NCBI GenBank assembly: GCA_965277735.1
Contig: CBDIDO010000003.1
Coordinates: 1,240,001-1,304,000 of the forward strand
Direction: 5' to 3'
Origin: RH-AL1 sp965277735
Lineage (GTDB): Bacteria > Pseudomonadota > Alphaproteobacteria > Rhizobiales > Beijerinckiaceae
Length of the DNA: 64,000 bases
Under the pieces are notes generated by a model that saw only the letters and a list, made by a program, of their open reading frames with translations, ran no database searches and was not told where the DNA came from. This document shows, piece after piece, positions 53,859 to 63,372 of the stretch (its first letter is position 1; the number at the start of each line of letters is the position of its first letter). The position numbers and the translations under genes are program-made.

Positions 53859-55610
53859 ATGTTCCGGCGGCGCACCGCAGCGAAAACAGCATCCCTGGCA
53901 ACGTCGGTCCTCTCGCCCGCACTCGTGCCGTCCCTTGTCCCTGTCGCGGCGCCAATGCTTGACGCCAGCGCGACGCGGCGCGCGGCGCAGACCGACCTCC
54001 TCGCCGGCATCGGGACCGCCAACGAGACCAATCTCGCGCTCGGCAGGGTGCTACGCGACGCGGTCGACGTCGTCGACGAGATGACCGCGTTCTCGGCGGA
54101 GTTCGACGGCACGGCGGAGCTGACCCGTACCCGCGCCGACCAGTTCGCCGACTCGGTCAGTCGCCTGCAGAGCCAGGCCGACCTCATCGAGGAGCGGCTT
54201 GCCGGCGCGGTCAATAGCGTGGCGAAGGCGCACGATCGCTCGCGCGCGGCGCGCGGCAGCGTCGAGGAGCTGATCAGCTCGATCGGCGATATCGAGCGGG
54301 CGATCAAGATGATCGCCGGCATCGCCGCGCAGACCAACCTGCTCGCGCTCAACGCGACGATCGAGGCGGCGCGTGCCGGAGCTGCCGGTGCCGGGTTCCG
54401 TGTCGTCGCCGGCGAGGTGAAGGCGCTGTCGCAGCAGACCGAGTTGGCCACGCGCGCGATCGCCGCCTCGGTTGATCGCGTGCGCGGGCGTGCGCAGATC
54501 AACATGGACGAGGTTCAGGCCGTCGATGCCGTCATGAGCGGCCTCGACGACGTGTTCCGGGCGGTCAGCGCCGCGGTCACCGCGCAGGGCGAGCAGACGC
54601 GCGAGATCGGCGTCGGCTCGGACGAGATCGCGCTTCTCGCGCAGAGGGTGCGCGCCAACGCCGGCCGCATGCGCGAGATCGGGGGCAACGTGCGGGCGAT
54701 GACGACATCGGCGGAGACGGCGTCCGACGCCGCCCGCGCGGCGTTTCAGCGGCTGAGCGAGCGCGCGTCGATCGTGCTGCGCCAGGCCGAGGTCGACGGC
54801 GACGAGCGCTCCGAGCGCTGGCCGGTCGACCTGCCCGGCGTGCTGCGGCGCATTGGCGAGCGCCATTCCGTCCGCCTCATCGCGCTGTCGCTCGATTCGC
54901 TGCAGCTCGAGATGGACCCGGCCGCCGCCCAGCGCGGCCTCGGTGAGAACGTCGAGGTCGAGATCGCGCCGCTGGGCACGTTCACCATCAGGCCGTTGAC
55001 GCCGACCATGGCCGGGTTCGAGGCCGTACCTGTCGCGCCGTCGACGGCGCTGGCGACGCGCATCTCCGACGAGCTGCGCCGTGTGCGCGTGACCTACCAG
55101 CCCTATATCGATCGCGTGCAGGCCGTGACGGCCGAGATGGCGGCGACGATCGAGCGCGCACTCGCCGACGGCGCGATCGGCGAGGAGGATATCTTCGATA
55201 CGACCTACGTGCGCGACGGTGCCACCGAGCCGGCGCAATATCGGTGCCGCTCCGTCGCGCCGCTGGAAGCGCATGCGCGAAACATCCTCGAGCGCGAGCT
55301 CGGCATCGCGCCGCTGCCGGACTTCTGCCTCCTGCAGGACCGCAACGGCTTCAACCCGGTGCATAATCAGCGCTACTCGCAGCCGCCGCGCGCCGGCGAC
55401 ACGGTCTGGAACCTGCGCTACTCGCGGATGCGTCGCATCTTCGACGATCGGACCGGGCTTGCCGCCTCGCGCAACCTGAAGCCGTTCCTGGTGCAGAGCT
55501 ACGCACGCGACATGGGCGATGCGATCGAGCTGCGCATGGAGTTCGATGCGCCGTTGTTCCTGCGCGGGCGCCACTGGGGCGCGTTGCGCATGGCCTACAA
55601 GCTGCGCTGA
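53859..55610 (+). CDS. Cytosolic chemotaxis receptor with C-terminal sensor
   Basis: This 583-residue protein has no membrane segment. The signalling domain comes first (tip IAAQTNLLALNATIEAARAG; VVAGEVKALSQQTE). It is followed by a middle region and a C-terminal domain with FCLLQDRNGFNPVHNQRYSQ, RIFDDRTGLAASRN and a closing RGRHWGALRMAYK. This reversed order with a GRHWG end is typical of a set of alphaproteobacterial receptors. The ligand is unknown. Confidence 0.9.
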   Translation: MFRRRTAAKTASLATSVLSPALVPSLVPVAAPMLDASATRRAAQTDLLAGIGTANETNLALGRVLRDAVDVVDEMTAFSAEFDGTAELTRTRADQFADSVSRLQSQADLIEERLAGAVNSVAKAHDRSRAARGSVEELISSIGDIERAIKMIAGIAAQTNLLALNATIEAARAGAAGAGFRVVAGEVKALSQQTELATRAIAASVDRVRGRAQINMDEVQAVDAVMSGLDDVFRAVSAAVTAQGEQTREIGVGSDEIALLAQRVRANAGRMREIGGNVRAMTTSAETASDAARAAFQRLSERASIVLRQAEVDGDERSERWPVDLPGVLRRIGERHSVRLIALSLDSLQLEMDPAAAQRGLGENVEVEIAPLGTFTIRPLTPTMAGFEAVPVAPSTALATRISDELRRVRVTYQPYIDRVQAVTAEMAATIERALADGAIGEEDIFDTTYVRDGATEPAQYRCRSVAPLEAHARNILERELGIAPLPDFCLLQDRNGFNPVHNQRYSQPPRAGDTVWNLRYSRMRRIFDDRTGLAASRNLKPFLVQSYARDMGDAIELRMEFDAPLFLRGRHWGALRMAYKLR

Positions 55611-55619
55611 GCGGGCGCT

Positions 55620-56279
55620 CTACGCCGACAGCTTCGCCAGGATCGCGTAATTGCGGAAGATGGGGCGGCAAACCACGTCTCGGTGCAACGCCGAGCCGAC
55701 GGATTCCATTTCAGCTGTCAGCGTCTCGCGCGGTGTCACATGGAAGCGCGCGAGCCAGGCCGCGAGCAGACGCTTGAAGCTACCCGGCAGCCGCGCCTGA
55801 TCGCCGAAATCGACGATGTGCAGCTCGCCGCCCGGCGCGAGCTGGCCGGCCGCGTGGCGCAAGACCTCGCGCCACGGGGGGATCATCGACAAGGCGTAGG
55901 AGATCACGATGCGATCGAAGGCCGCGATGCCGAACAGCGCTGCGGGATCGAACGAGGTCGCGTCGCCCTGCGCCAGCACGATGCGCTTTGCGAGACCCGC
56001 GCGCGCCACCGAGGCGGTCGCGGTGGTCAGCATCTCCTGCGAGATATCGACGCCGTAGCATTGCGTCTGCGGGTAGCGCTGCGCGATCTTGATAAGGTTG
56101 CGGCCGGTGCCGCAGCCGATTTCGAGAACATGAGCGGCTGCTGGCGGGTCGAGCTCGGCGATCAGCCGATCACGGCCGAGCAGGTAATATTTGCGCGTCG
56201 CATCGTAGATGTAGCGCTGGCGCGCATAGACGCGGTCCATGAGCTTGTCATGACCGATCGCGCCGGCGTCATCACTCAC
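55620..56279 (-). CDS. btaB: Diacylglycerylhomoserine N-methyltransferase BtaB
   Basis: This 219-residue SAM-dependent methyltransferase (GTG start at 56279) has VLEIGCGTGRNLIKIAQRYP as the SAM site, then YGVDISQEML and IVISYALSMIPPWREVL. It starts with a 4-base overlap after btaA, the partner gene. It performs the three N-methylations that finish the betaine lipid DGTS. The identification leans on this pairing and on family features. Confidence 0.92.
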   Translation of the reverse strand: MSDDAGAIGHDKLMDRVYARQRYIYDATRKYYLLGRDRLIAELDPPAAAHVLEIGCGTGRNLIKIAQRYPQTQCYGVDISQEMLTTATASVARAGLAKRIVLAQGDATSFDPAALFGIAAFDRIVISYALSMIPPWREVLRHAAGQLAPGGELHIVDFGDQARLPGSFKRLLAAWLARFHVTPRETLTAEMESVGSALHRDVVCRPIFRNYAILAKLSA

Positions 56280-57520
56280 GCGGCGAGCTTGTAGAGGTGG
56301 AAGCCGCCGTAGATCGACGAGCGGTCGCGCCGGTTCCAGTCGCGGCAGGTGGCCTCGTCGTAGGTCCAGGCGGCGAGAAGATCGTCCGGCAGGCGGCCGG
56401 GCAGCAGGCGCTCGTCGGCGGCGGTGCGGAAGATCACGCGCGCGCCGGGCTTCGCCGCACGGGTGATCTCGGTCCACAGCGCCTTCAGGTCGGAGTCCGT
56501 CATCCAATCCTGCGCGTCGAGCAGCACCACGCAATCGACGCTCGCCGCCGGCTGCGCGCGCAGATAGGCGGTCATCGCGGTCTGGTGGAAGGCGACGCGG
56601 TCGGCGCGGCCGCGGATCGCCTCGAAATTCCGGCTCTGCAGGTAGGGCGGCAGCGCATCGTCGCTGCCCGTCGCATAGCGGCGGCCGAAGGCCTGCCAGG
56701 CGAAATAGTTCTCTTTGACGTCGAAGTCGCAGGCAAGGCGCTCGAGACGGTGACGCAGGACCGCGGAGATGCCGCCGGGCCGGTCGGCCGCGAGCTTGTG
56801 ATATTGCGCCGGCGGGATGCCGAGGCCGAACAGCGACGCCGGCTGGCGCGACAGCCACAGGGCGAAGCCCTTGTCGAAGATCGGTGCGATCTTCTCCTCG
56901 AAGATGGTGCGCTGGTCGGCCAGCGAGCGCGCGGAGAGCAGCGCGCCGGGATCGCAGCCGTAGAGCCGGCCGAGCAGGTGGCCCGAGCCGATGAACGTGC
57001 CGAGCAGGCCGTAGCGGTAGAAGTTGCGCGAGAACGCCTCGATGCGGCGCCGCCCGCTTTTGCTGCGCCCATTCCAGTAGGCGGCCGTGGTGGCGTCGAG
57101 GTGCGGCAGCACGTAGCGGCGGTAGGCGGCGACGTTGTCGGGGCTGGCGGCGTTGCCGAAGAAGGAGAGGAAGCTCGCCTGGTCGGGCAGGTTCTTCAAG
57201 GCGGAGAGCTTGAGGCGACCGAGCGCGATATGCGCGCCGTTGAGGTCGATCGCGCTGATCCGGGCCGGCCCCGCAGTAAGATAGGAAAGAGCGTTGCAGC
57301 CGCCCGATGCGATCGTAACGATGTGGTCGTCCGGCTTGATCGCCAGCGCCTCCATGTCGATGACCGGATCTTCCCAGATCTGGGGGTAGACCAGGCCGCG
57401 GAAGGCGAAGGTGAACAGCCGCTCGAGCAGGCCGGCCCTGGAGAGCGCGCGGCTTTGATGGACGGCGGTGTCGAGCCCGTCGATCGTGGCGCGCCGCACC
57501 GCCTGCGTGGTCAGGGTCAT
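56276..57520 (-). CDS. btaA: Diacylglycerol 3-amino-3-carboxypropyltransferase BtaA
   Basis: This 414-residue protein of the DUF3419 family moves the aminocarboxypropyl group of SAM to diacylglycerol, the first step to the phosphorus-free betaine lipid DGTS. RGLVYPQIWEDPVIDMEAL, TIASGGCNALSYLTAGPARI and FVFRTAA-like segments are family marks. The start at 57520 (MTLTTQAVRRATIDGLD) is preferred; a start at 57616 is possible. Such lipids typically replace phospholipids under phosphate limitation. Confidence 0.93.
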   Translation of the reverse strand: MTLTTQAVRRATIDGLDTAVHQSRALSRAGLLERLFTFAFRGLVYPQIWEDPVIDMEALAIKPDDHIVTIASGGCNALSYLTAGPARISAIDLNGAHIALGRLKLSALKNLPDQASFLSFFGNAASPDNVAAYRRYVLPHLDATTAAYWNGRSKSGRRRIEAFSRNFYRYGLLGTFIGSGHLLGRLYGCDPGALLSARSLADQRTIFEEKIAPIFDKGFALWLSRQPASLFGLGIPPAQYHKLAADRPGGISAVLRHRLERLACDFDVKENYFAWQAFGRRYATGSDDALPPYLQSRNFEAIRGRADRVAFHQTAMTAYLRAQPAASVDCVVLLDAQDWMTDSDLKALWTEITRAAKPGARVIFRTAADERLLPGRLPDDLLAAWTYDEATCRDWNRRDRSSIYGGFHLYKLAA

Positions 57521-57763
57521 TTCGCGCAATTCTCTGGCGTGGACGTAGCGGTCGCGGATAGGGGAGGCAGGTGACGGGGAGATGACGGACGGGAGGGTGT
57601 CCACAGGGCGGACCATGGACCGGACCGTACCTCATCCCGACAGGGAATTGAAAAGGATATGGGAAAATCGCTGCGCCGATGCCGTCAGGAAACCGGGCCG
57701 CTCTGCCTTGTTCGACTCGCGGACTGCCCCTAAGCACGAAGCACAGCACGAGAAGAGGCCCTG

Positions 57764-59278
57764 ATGTTTCCCAAGCCCGGCTTTCCCAAGCCCGTCCAGG
57801 CGCTTCGCCCGAACACCTACGCCTATGAATCCTCGCCTATGGTCAAGCCGACCGGCTTCCGCGAGTACGACGCGCGCTGGCTGTTCGAGAAGGAAATCAA
57901 CCTCATGGGCGTGCAGGCGCTGGGGCTCGGCCTCGGCACCCTCATCCATGAGATGGGGGTGAAGCCCGAGCTTGTGACCGGCCACGACTTCCGCTCCTAT
58001 TCCTCGTCGATCAAGAACGCACTGATCATGGGACTGATGGCCGCGGGCATCCGCGTTCACGACATCGGGCTCGCGCTCTCGCCGATGGCCTATTTCGCGC
58101 AGTTCGCGCTCGACGTGCCGGCAGTGGCGATGGTGACCGCCTCGCACAACGACAACGGCTGGACCGGCGTCAAGATGGGCGTGCAGCGCCCGGTCACCTT
58201 CGGGCCGGACGAGATGGGTCGGCTGCGCGACCTCGTCCTCTCCGGCAAGTACGAATACCGCGACGGCGGCTCCTACATCTTCGAGAACGACTTTCCCTCG
58301 GTCTACCTGAAGGACCTCACCGAGCGGCCGAAGCTGAAGCGCAAGCTCAAGGTCGTCGCCGCATGCGGCAACGGCACCGCCGGCGCCTTCGCGCCGCAGA
58401 TGCTGGAAGCGCTCGGCTGCGAGGTCGTGCCGCTCGACACCGAGCTCGACTTCACCTTCCCGCGCTACAATCCCAACCCCGAGGACATGGAGATGCTGCA
58501 CGCCATGGCGGCGGCGGTGAAGGAGAGCGGCGCCGACGTCGGCCTCGGCTTCGACGGCGACGGCGACCGCTGCGGCGTCGTCGACAATCACGGCGAGGAG
58601 ATCTTCGCCGACAAGATCGGCGTGATGCTCGCGCGCGACCTCTCCAGCCTGTACCCCGGCGCCACCTTCGTCGTCGACGTGAAGTCGACAGGCCTGTTCT
58701 CGACCGACCCGGTGCTGCTGGCGAACGGTGTGAAGGCGGACTATTGGAAGACTGGACATTCCTACATCAAGCGCCGCGTCAGCGACCTGAAGGCGCTGGC
58801 GGGCTTCGAGAAGTCGGGGCACTTCTTCTTCAACGCGCCGGTCGGCCGCGGCTACGACGACGGCCTCGTAACCGCGATCGCGGTGCTCGACATGCTCGAC
58901 CGCAATCCCGATAAGACGATGGCCGACCTCTACGCCGCGCTGCCGAAGACCTGGGGCACGCCGACGATGTCGCCGCATTGCGGCGACGAGGTGAAGTACG
59001 GCGTGATCGAGAACGTGACGAAGCGCATCCAGGCGATGCGCGAGCAGGGCGAGCCGATCATCGGCCAGAAGATCCGCGACGTGACGACGGTGAACGGCGT
59101 CCGTGTCACCGCGGAGGACGGGACCTGGGGGCTCGTGCGCGCCTCGTCGAACAAGCCCGAGCTTGTCGTCGTCGTCGAGAGCCCGGTGTCGGAGGCCAAC
59201 ATGCGGGCGATGTTTGCCGCCGTCGACGGCATCCTGCGGCAGAACCACGAGGTCGGCGCCTACAATCAGAAGATCTGA
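57764..59278 (+). CDS. Phosphomannomutase/phosphoglucomutase
   Basis: This 504-residue alpha-D-phosphohexomutase has the phospho-Ser loop TASHNDNGWTG, the metal loop DGDGDRCG and a sugar-binding EKSGHFFFNAPVG. It supplies mannose-1-phosphate or glucose-1-phosphate for surface polysaccharides. The name (manB or algC type) cannot be settled from sequence. Confidence 0.92.
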   Translation: MFPKPGFPKPVQALRPNTYAYESSPMVKPTGFREYDARWLFEKEINLMGVQALGLGLGTLIHEMGVKPELVTGHDFRSYSSSIKNALIMGLMAAGIRVHDIGLALSPMAYFAQFALDVPAVAMVTASHNDNGWTGVKMGVQRPVTFGPDEMGRLRDLVLSGKYEYRDGGSYIFENDFPSVYLKDLTERPKLKRKLKVVAACGNGTAGAFAPQMLEALGCEVVPLDTELDFTFPRYNPNPEDMEMLHAMAAAVKESGADVGLGFDGDGDRCGVVDNHGEEIFADKIGVMLARDLSSLYPGATFVVDVKSTGLFSTDPVLLANGVKADYWKTGHSYIKRRVSDLKALAGFEKSGHFFFNAPVGRGYDDGLVTAIAVLDMLDRNPDKTMADLYAALPKTWGTPTMSPHCGDEVKYGVIENVTKRIQAMREQGEPIIGQKIRDVTTVNGVRVTAEDGTWGLVRASSNKPELVVVVESPVSEANMRAMFAAVDGILRQNHEVGAYNQKI

Positions 59279-59297
59279 GCGCCGCTCGAAAGCCAGC

Positions 59298-59819
59298 TCA
59301 GTGCGGCGACATCAGGCCCGGCTGCGTCGGGGCGGCGGCGCCGGACAGGCGCGTAGCATGGGCCGCGTCCTGCGCCGCGACGTTGGACAGGTATTTGTCG
59401 TCGTCGCCCAGACGCTCGACCGGCTGGCAATTCGGCGCGCAGCTGTAGGACTGACGGTCCATGCCGCGCTGCACGACGAGCGCGTCGCTCGAGTTGATCA
59501 CCTGGATCGTCGATTCCGCGAGCGGGGTGCCGGCGGCATCGAGCGCGATGAAATTGGTCATGCCGAAGGCTTTCGGCGTCAGCACCATGAGACCCTTCTG
59601 CTTGAGTAGGGTCACGTCGGCGACCGTCGAGTTGCCGATGATGAGCGTGTCTGTGCCGGCCGGGATCTTCACGAGACGCGCCTGGTCGACGATTCCCACG
59701 ATAGCCGACTCGTCCGCTCGCGCGGAGGCGGGCGCCGTGCAGGCGAGCGCGCCGGCCAGCCCCAGCAGGGCGGCGGCCACGCCGATCGCTTTCTTGAATG
59801 CCTGCCCCGAGCCCACCAT
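59298..59819 (-). CDS. Exported pilus-assembly N-terminal-domain protein
   Basis: This 173-residue protein has a signal peptide (to about residue 35) and then a domain with VDQARLVKIPAGTDTLIIGN, STVADVTLL, FGMTNFIALDAAGTPLAEST. It matches the small N-terminal domain of CpaC/RhcC-type secretins. The C-terminal region has two Cys (SCAPNC). It is divergent from the flp/cpa genes and likely helps the same pilus secretin. Confidence 0.88.
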   Translation of the reverse strand: MVGSGQAFKKAIGVAAALLGLAGALACTAPASARADESAIVGIVDQARLVKIPAGTDTLIIGNSTVADVTLLKQKGLMVLTPKAFGMTNFIALDAAGTPLAESTIQVINSSDALVVQRGMDRQSYSCAPNCQPVERLGDDDKYLSNVAAQDAAHATRLSGAAAPTQPGLMSPH

Positions 59820-59931
59820 CGCACACCTATGACGCTAAACGCATGCCCACGATAAAGGGCTGGAATGGTAAAGAATCACTAAACGGTCTGTTTCGGGTAT
59901 TCTACGCATGACTTTCGTCAGTGCAGTAAGA

Positions 59932-59946
59932 TGCAAACTGTTTGCA
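59932..59946. promoter_or_regulatory. Perfect 15-bp palindrome between divergent pilus genes
   Basis: TGCAAAC-T-GTTTGCA lies in the 291-bp AT-rich gap between the pilus N-terminal-domain gene and flp, about 113 bp and 165 bp from their starts. A perfect 7+1+7 palindrome in this spot is a good candidate operator. The rest of the gap shows no gene I can support. Confidence 0.4.
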
Positions 59947-60110
59947 AGCAAGACTGTTTACCATGCTGCAGATGACGTAACGTGAGACCAATCCGGCCGC
60001 CGGCCTTAACCACATCGCAAGACATGGTCTGTAGCTTTCGGATCATTCCAGCGCGGCTTCCCAAATGGAACTGGCTGGGGTCCTCGAAGTCGAATGCAGG
60101 AAGCCTCACC

Positions 60111-60275
60111 ATGAAGAACATCTTCAGCCGTTTCGCTGCCGATCAGTCCGGCGCGACCGCCATCGAGTACGGCCTGATCGCCGGCCTCATCTCCGTCGTC
60201 ATCATCACCGCTCTCACGACGGTCGGCGGCAACCTCAAGAACAAGTTCACCGCGATCTCGAACAACCTGACCTAA
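60111..60275 (+). CDS. Flp/Fap-type pilin
   Basis: This 54-residue prepilin starts MKNIFSRFAADQSGATAIEY. Cleavage after Gly in DQSGATAIEYGLIAGLIS yields the mature pilin with the conserved Glu and Tyr and a hydrophobic helix. AGGAAG precedes the ATG. The prepilin peptidase gene cpaA follows. A terminator lies just after this gene, which usually lets the pilin be expressed more strongly than the assembly genes. Confidence 0.96.
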   Translation: MKNIFSRFAADQSGATAIEYGLIAGLISVVIITALTTVGGNLKNKFTAISNNLT

Positions 60276-60302
60276 CCGTTCCGAGACACGCGAAACAAGA
60301 CA

Positions 60303-60335
60303 AGCGGCCCCGCTCCGGCGGGGCTGCTTTTTTTG
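60303..60335 (+). terminator. Terminator after flp
   Basis: AGC-GGCCCCGC pairs with GCGGGGC-T-GCT, followed by TTTTTTT (60328-60334). It separates flp from cpaA. Confidence 0.88.
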
Positions 60336-60434
60336 CGACCAAGAATGCCGAAATGTCCTGGATAGTAAGGATCGCGTAAACGTCTTGCATTAGCCTCGCT
60401 CGCAAGATCGCCCAATTGCAAGGTTGACCTAGCG

Positions 60435-60941
60435 ATGCTGCAGGCCGTGACGCTCCTCTTCTTCCCCGTGCTGATGGCATTCGCGGCGCTGTCCGACCTT
60501 TTCACGATGACGATTTCGAACCGCATCTCGATCGCGCTCGTCGCGGTGTTCGTGCCGTTCGCCTATCTCGTCGGGCTCTCGGGCCAAGACATCCTGATCC
60601 ATCTCGTCTGCGGCTTCGGCGTGCTCGTCCTCACCTTCGGCATGTTCGCCTTCGGCTGGATCGGCGGCGGCGACGCCAAGCTCGCGGCAGCGACTGCGGT
60701 CTGGATCGGCTGGCAGCATCTCGGTGAATACGGGATCTACTCGTCCTTCCTCGGCGGCCTGCTCACGCTTCTCATCCTGACGATGCGCGGGATGCCGATT
60801 CCGGTCTCCGCTCTGCGCTACAAGTGGATCGCGAGGCTGCACGACCAACATACCGGCGTGCCCTACGGCATCGCGCTGGCGGTCGCCGGGCTGATCATCT
60901 ACCCGGACACAGGCGTGTGGAGCGCCGCTTCGTTGGCGTGA
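60435..60941 (+). CDS. cpaA: Prepilin peptidase CpaA
   Basis: This 168-residue A24 aspartic peptidase in the membrane cleaves Flp prepilins. The two catalytic Asp are in ALSDLFTMTISN and GWIGGGDAKLAA. Five to six helices are predicted. The length fits the small TadV/CpaA type. Confidence 0.94.
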   Translation: MLQAVTLLFFPVLMAFAALSDLFTMTISNRISIALVAVFVPFAYLVGLSGQDILIHLVCGFGVLVLTFGMFAFGWIGGGDAKLAAATAVWIGWQHLGEYGIYSSFLGGLLTLLILTMRGMPIPVSALRYKWIARLHDQHTGVPYGIALAVAGLIIYPDTGVWSAASLA

Positions 60942-61048
60942 CGACTGATCAAAATGATACGACTTGTCAGGCTTCGTTAACCATAAGTTGACCTTTCGCT
61001 GGTCAACTTGACGTTGCGTCCAGGAAGGGCGCGCCACGGTTCGAGCCC

Positions 61049-61822
61049 ATGAAATCCGCCCGCCTGCTGGTCCTTGTCATCGCGGTCGTCGCGGGCCTTG
61101 CCGCGGCCTACTTGCTGATTGGCAACAAGGAACCGCCGCCGGCGCCGGTCACGGTCGTCGCGCCGCCGCCGGTCGTCACCGACAATGTGCTCGTCACGAC
61201 AGCCGATCTCGGTCCCGGGAATACGCTCAGCGAGGCCAACATGCGGTGGAAGTCCTATTCGAAGGACGGACTTCCGGTCGACGCCATTGTTCAGAGCCAG
61301 CAGCCCAACGCGATCAGCGAGCTCAAGGGCATGTTCGTCCGCTCGGAAATGCTCGCGGGCGATCCGGTGCGCCGCAAGCACCTCGCCAAGGACGCCGGCT
61401 TCATGTCCGCGCTGCTGCCGAGCGGCCTGCGCGCTGTGGCGATCGACCTTGCCGATCAGGGCAAGTCTGCCGCCGGCGGCTTCATCCTGCCCAACGATCG
61501 CGTCGACGTGATCCGCATCTTTCATCCCGATGACGCGCCGGGTGCCTTCGCCAGCGAGACGATTCTGACGAATGTCCGCGTGCTCGCGGTCGGCCAAGCC
61601 GTCCAGGACAAGGCCGGCGAGCGAACGGTCATCGGGGGCACCGCGACGCTCGAGCTGACGCCGGAGCAGGCCGAAAAGGTCGTGCTCGCGCAACGCACCG
61701 GACAGCTGACCCTGACGCTGCGAAGCGTCGCCGACGCCGCCAAGTTCGATAAAGCGGCCGACGCGCCGGAGACGATGACGATCATCCGCTTCGGCAACAC
61801 CAGCCAGTCGCGGGTGCACTGA
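61049..61822 (+). CDS. cpaB: Flp pilus assembly protein CpaB (RcpC)
   Basis: This 257-residue protein has an N-terminal membrane helix (about 5-25), a Pro-rich linker (EPPPAPVTVVAPPPVV) and SAF-domain features: VTTADLGPGNTLSEANMRWK, LPSGLRAVAIDLAD and the FILPNDRVDVIRI segment. It lies in the periplasm and helps the secretin. Its stop shares a base with the cpaC start (TGATG at 61820-61824). Confidence 0.95.
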   Translation: MKSARLLVLVIAVVAGLAAAYLLIGNKEPPPAPVTVVAPPPVVTDNVLVTTADLGPGNTLSEANMRWKSYSKDGLPVDAIVQSQQPNAISELKGMFVRSEMLAGDPVRRKHLAKDAGFMSALLPSGLRAVAIDLADQGKSAAGGFILPNDRVDVIRIFHPDDAPGAFASETILTNVRVLAVGQAVQDKAGERTVIGGTATLELTPEQAEKVVLAQRTGQLTLTLRSVADAAKFDKAADAPETMTIIRFGNTSQSRVH

Positions 61823-63369
61823 TGCATCGCGGCCCGACCAACGAGAGATCCGCCATGACGATGTCGCGTCGCGCCTCGCGTCCCCGATCCCCTTCGTCGG
61901 CGGCCTTGCGCCTGCTGCTCGCCGGTGCCGTCGGGCTCACCGCGACGACACCGGGCTTCGCCCGTCCGCGGCTGGCCACGATCCAGTCCGGGTCGAACGA
62001 TGGCGCGCGACGCATCACCATGGGCGTCGGCAAGTCGACCATCATCGACCTGCCCGAGGACGCGGCGGAGATTTTCGTCGCCAACCCGGCGGTCGCCAAT
62101 GCCGTCGTGCGCACCGCACGCAAGATCTATCTGATCGGCGCGGGCCCCGGACAGACCTCGCTTTTCGCGCTCGACAAGAAGGGCAACGAGATCGCGTCGT
62201 TCGAGATCAGCATCGGTCGCGACATCGGCGAGCTGTCGCAGATCCTGCGCGCGGCGATCCCAACCGCGGCGATCCAGACCCGTACGATCAACGACACCAT
62301 CATCCTGACCGGAGCGGTAGACTCGGCGGAGGACTCCCAACGCGCCGTCGACATCGCCAAAGGGTTTGCCAAGCAGGTCAACTCGACGGGCGGCGCATCG
62401 GCCGAAGGCCTCGTCATCAACTCGCTGACGATCCGCGGCCGCGACCAGGTGATGCTGAAGGTCACGATCTCCGAGATGCGGCGCGACATCGCCAAGCAGC
62501 TCGGCATCACCTCGTCGAGCTGGGGTGCGCTGACGCAGTACAACCCCTTCGGCATCAACGGCGCGCTGTCGGCGAATACGACGGGCAGCGCGTTCGGCAA
62601 CGGAGTGGCGGCACCCTCCACCAGCGCGCTCAATCTCAACAGCGGCTCGGGCCTCCTGGCGACGCTTCAGGCCTTCGAGCGCTACGGCGTCACGCGGACG
62701 CTGGCCGAGCCGACGGTTACCGCCGTTTCGGGCGAGGCGGCGCACTTCACCGTGGGCGGTCAGTTTCCTTACTCGACCGGACTCGTTTGTTCCGGAACGT
62801 CGACGGGCGTGACAGGCACCAGCTCGTCGGCCGCGACCTGCACCAACGGCGCTGCGTTCAAGGACTACGGCATCACGCTCAACTTCGAGCCCGTCGTGCT
62901 GTCCGAAGGTCGCATCCTGCTACATCTCGCGACCGAAGTGACCGATCTCGATTTTACAAAGTCGGTCATCATCGGCGGCGCGCCGACGCCTGGCCTGATC
63001 GTGCGCAAGAACGACACGACGATCGAGCTGCCGTCGGGCGGGTCGATCGCCACCGCGGGCCTGATCCGCCAGCAGTCGCAGCAGGTCATCAACGGGCTGC
63101 CCGGTCTCCTCAACATCCCGATCCTCGGCACGCTGTTTCGCTCGCGCGATTACCAGAGGAACGAGACCGAGTTGATCGTCATCGTCACGCCGATCATCGT
63201 CAAGCCGGTGGCGCCGACGGCGCTGGCGCGGCCCGACGACGGCTTCACCGACGCGAGCGATCCGCAGGCTTGGCTGCTCGGGCGCATGAACCGCCTCTAC
63301 GCCCAGCCGACAAATCCGCAGGCGATCAAGGACGATCGCGGTCCGCGCGTCGGCTTCATCCAGGATTGA
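61822..63369 (+). CDS. cpaC: Flp pilus secretin CpaC (RcpA)
   Basis: This is a 515-residue outer-membrane secretin. It has a signal peptide, the N-terminal pilus domain (MGVGKSTIIDLPEDAAEIFV), a BON-like segment (LTGAVDSAEDSQRAVDIAKG) and the secretin domain (LATLQAFERYGVTRTLAEPT, LLNIPILGTLFRSRDYQRNE, then TELIVIVTPIIV). It forms the pilus exit pore. An inner ATG near 61858 could be the true start; the one at 61822 overlaps cpaB. Confidence 0.95.
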   Translation: MHRGPTNERSAMTMSRRASRPRSPSSAALRLLLAGAVGLTATTPGFARPRLATIQSGSNDGARRITMGVGKSTIIDLPEDAAEIFVANPAVANAVVRTARKIYLIGAGPGQTSLFALDKKGNEIASFEISIGRDIGELSQILRAAIPTAAIQTRTINDTIILTGAVDSAEDSQRAVDIAKGFAKQVNSTGGASAEGLVINSLTIRGRDQVMLKVTISEMRRDIAKQLGITSSSWGALTQYNPFGINGALSANTTGSAFGNGVAAPSTSALNLNSGSGLLATLQAFERYGVTRTLAEPTVTAVSGEAAHFTVGGQFPYSTGLVCSGTSTGVTGTSSSAATCTNGAAFKDYGITLNFEPVVLSEGRILLHLATEVTDLDFTKSVIIGGAPTPGLIVRKNDTTIELPSGGSIATAGLIRQQSQQVINGLPGLLNIPILGTLFRSRDYQRNETELIVIVTPIIVKPVAPTALARPDDGFTDASDPQAWLLGRMNRLYAQPTNPQAIKDDRGPRVGFIQD

Positions 63370-63372
63370 ACC

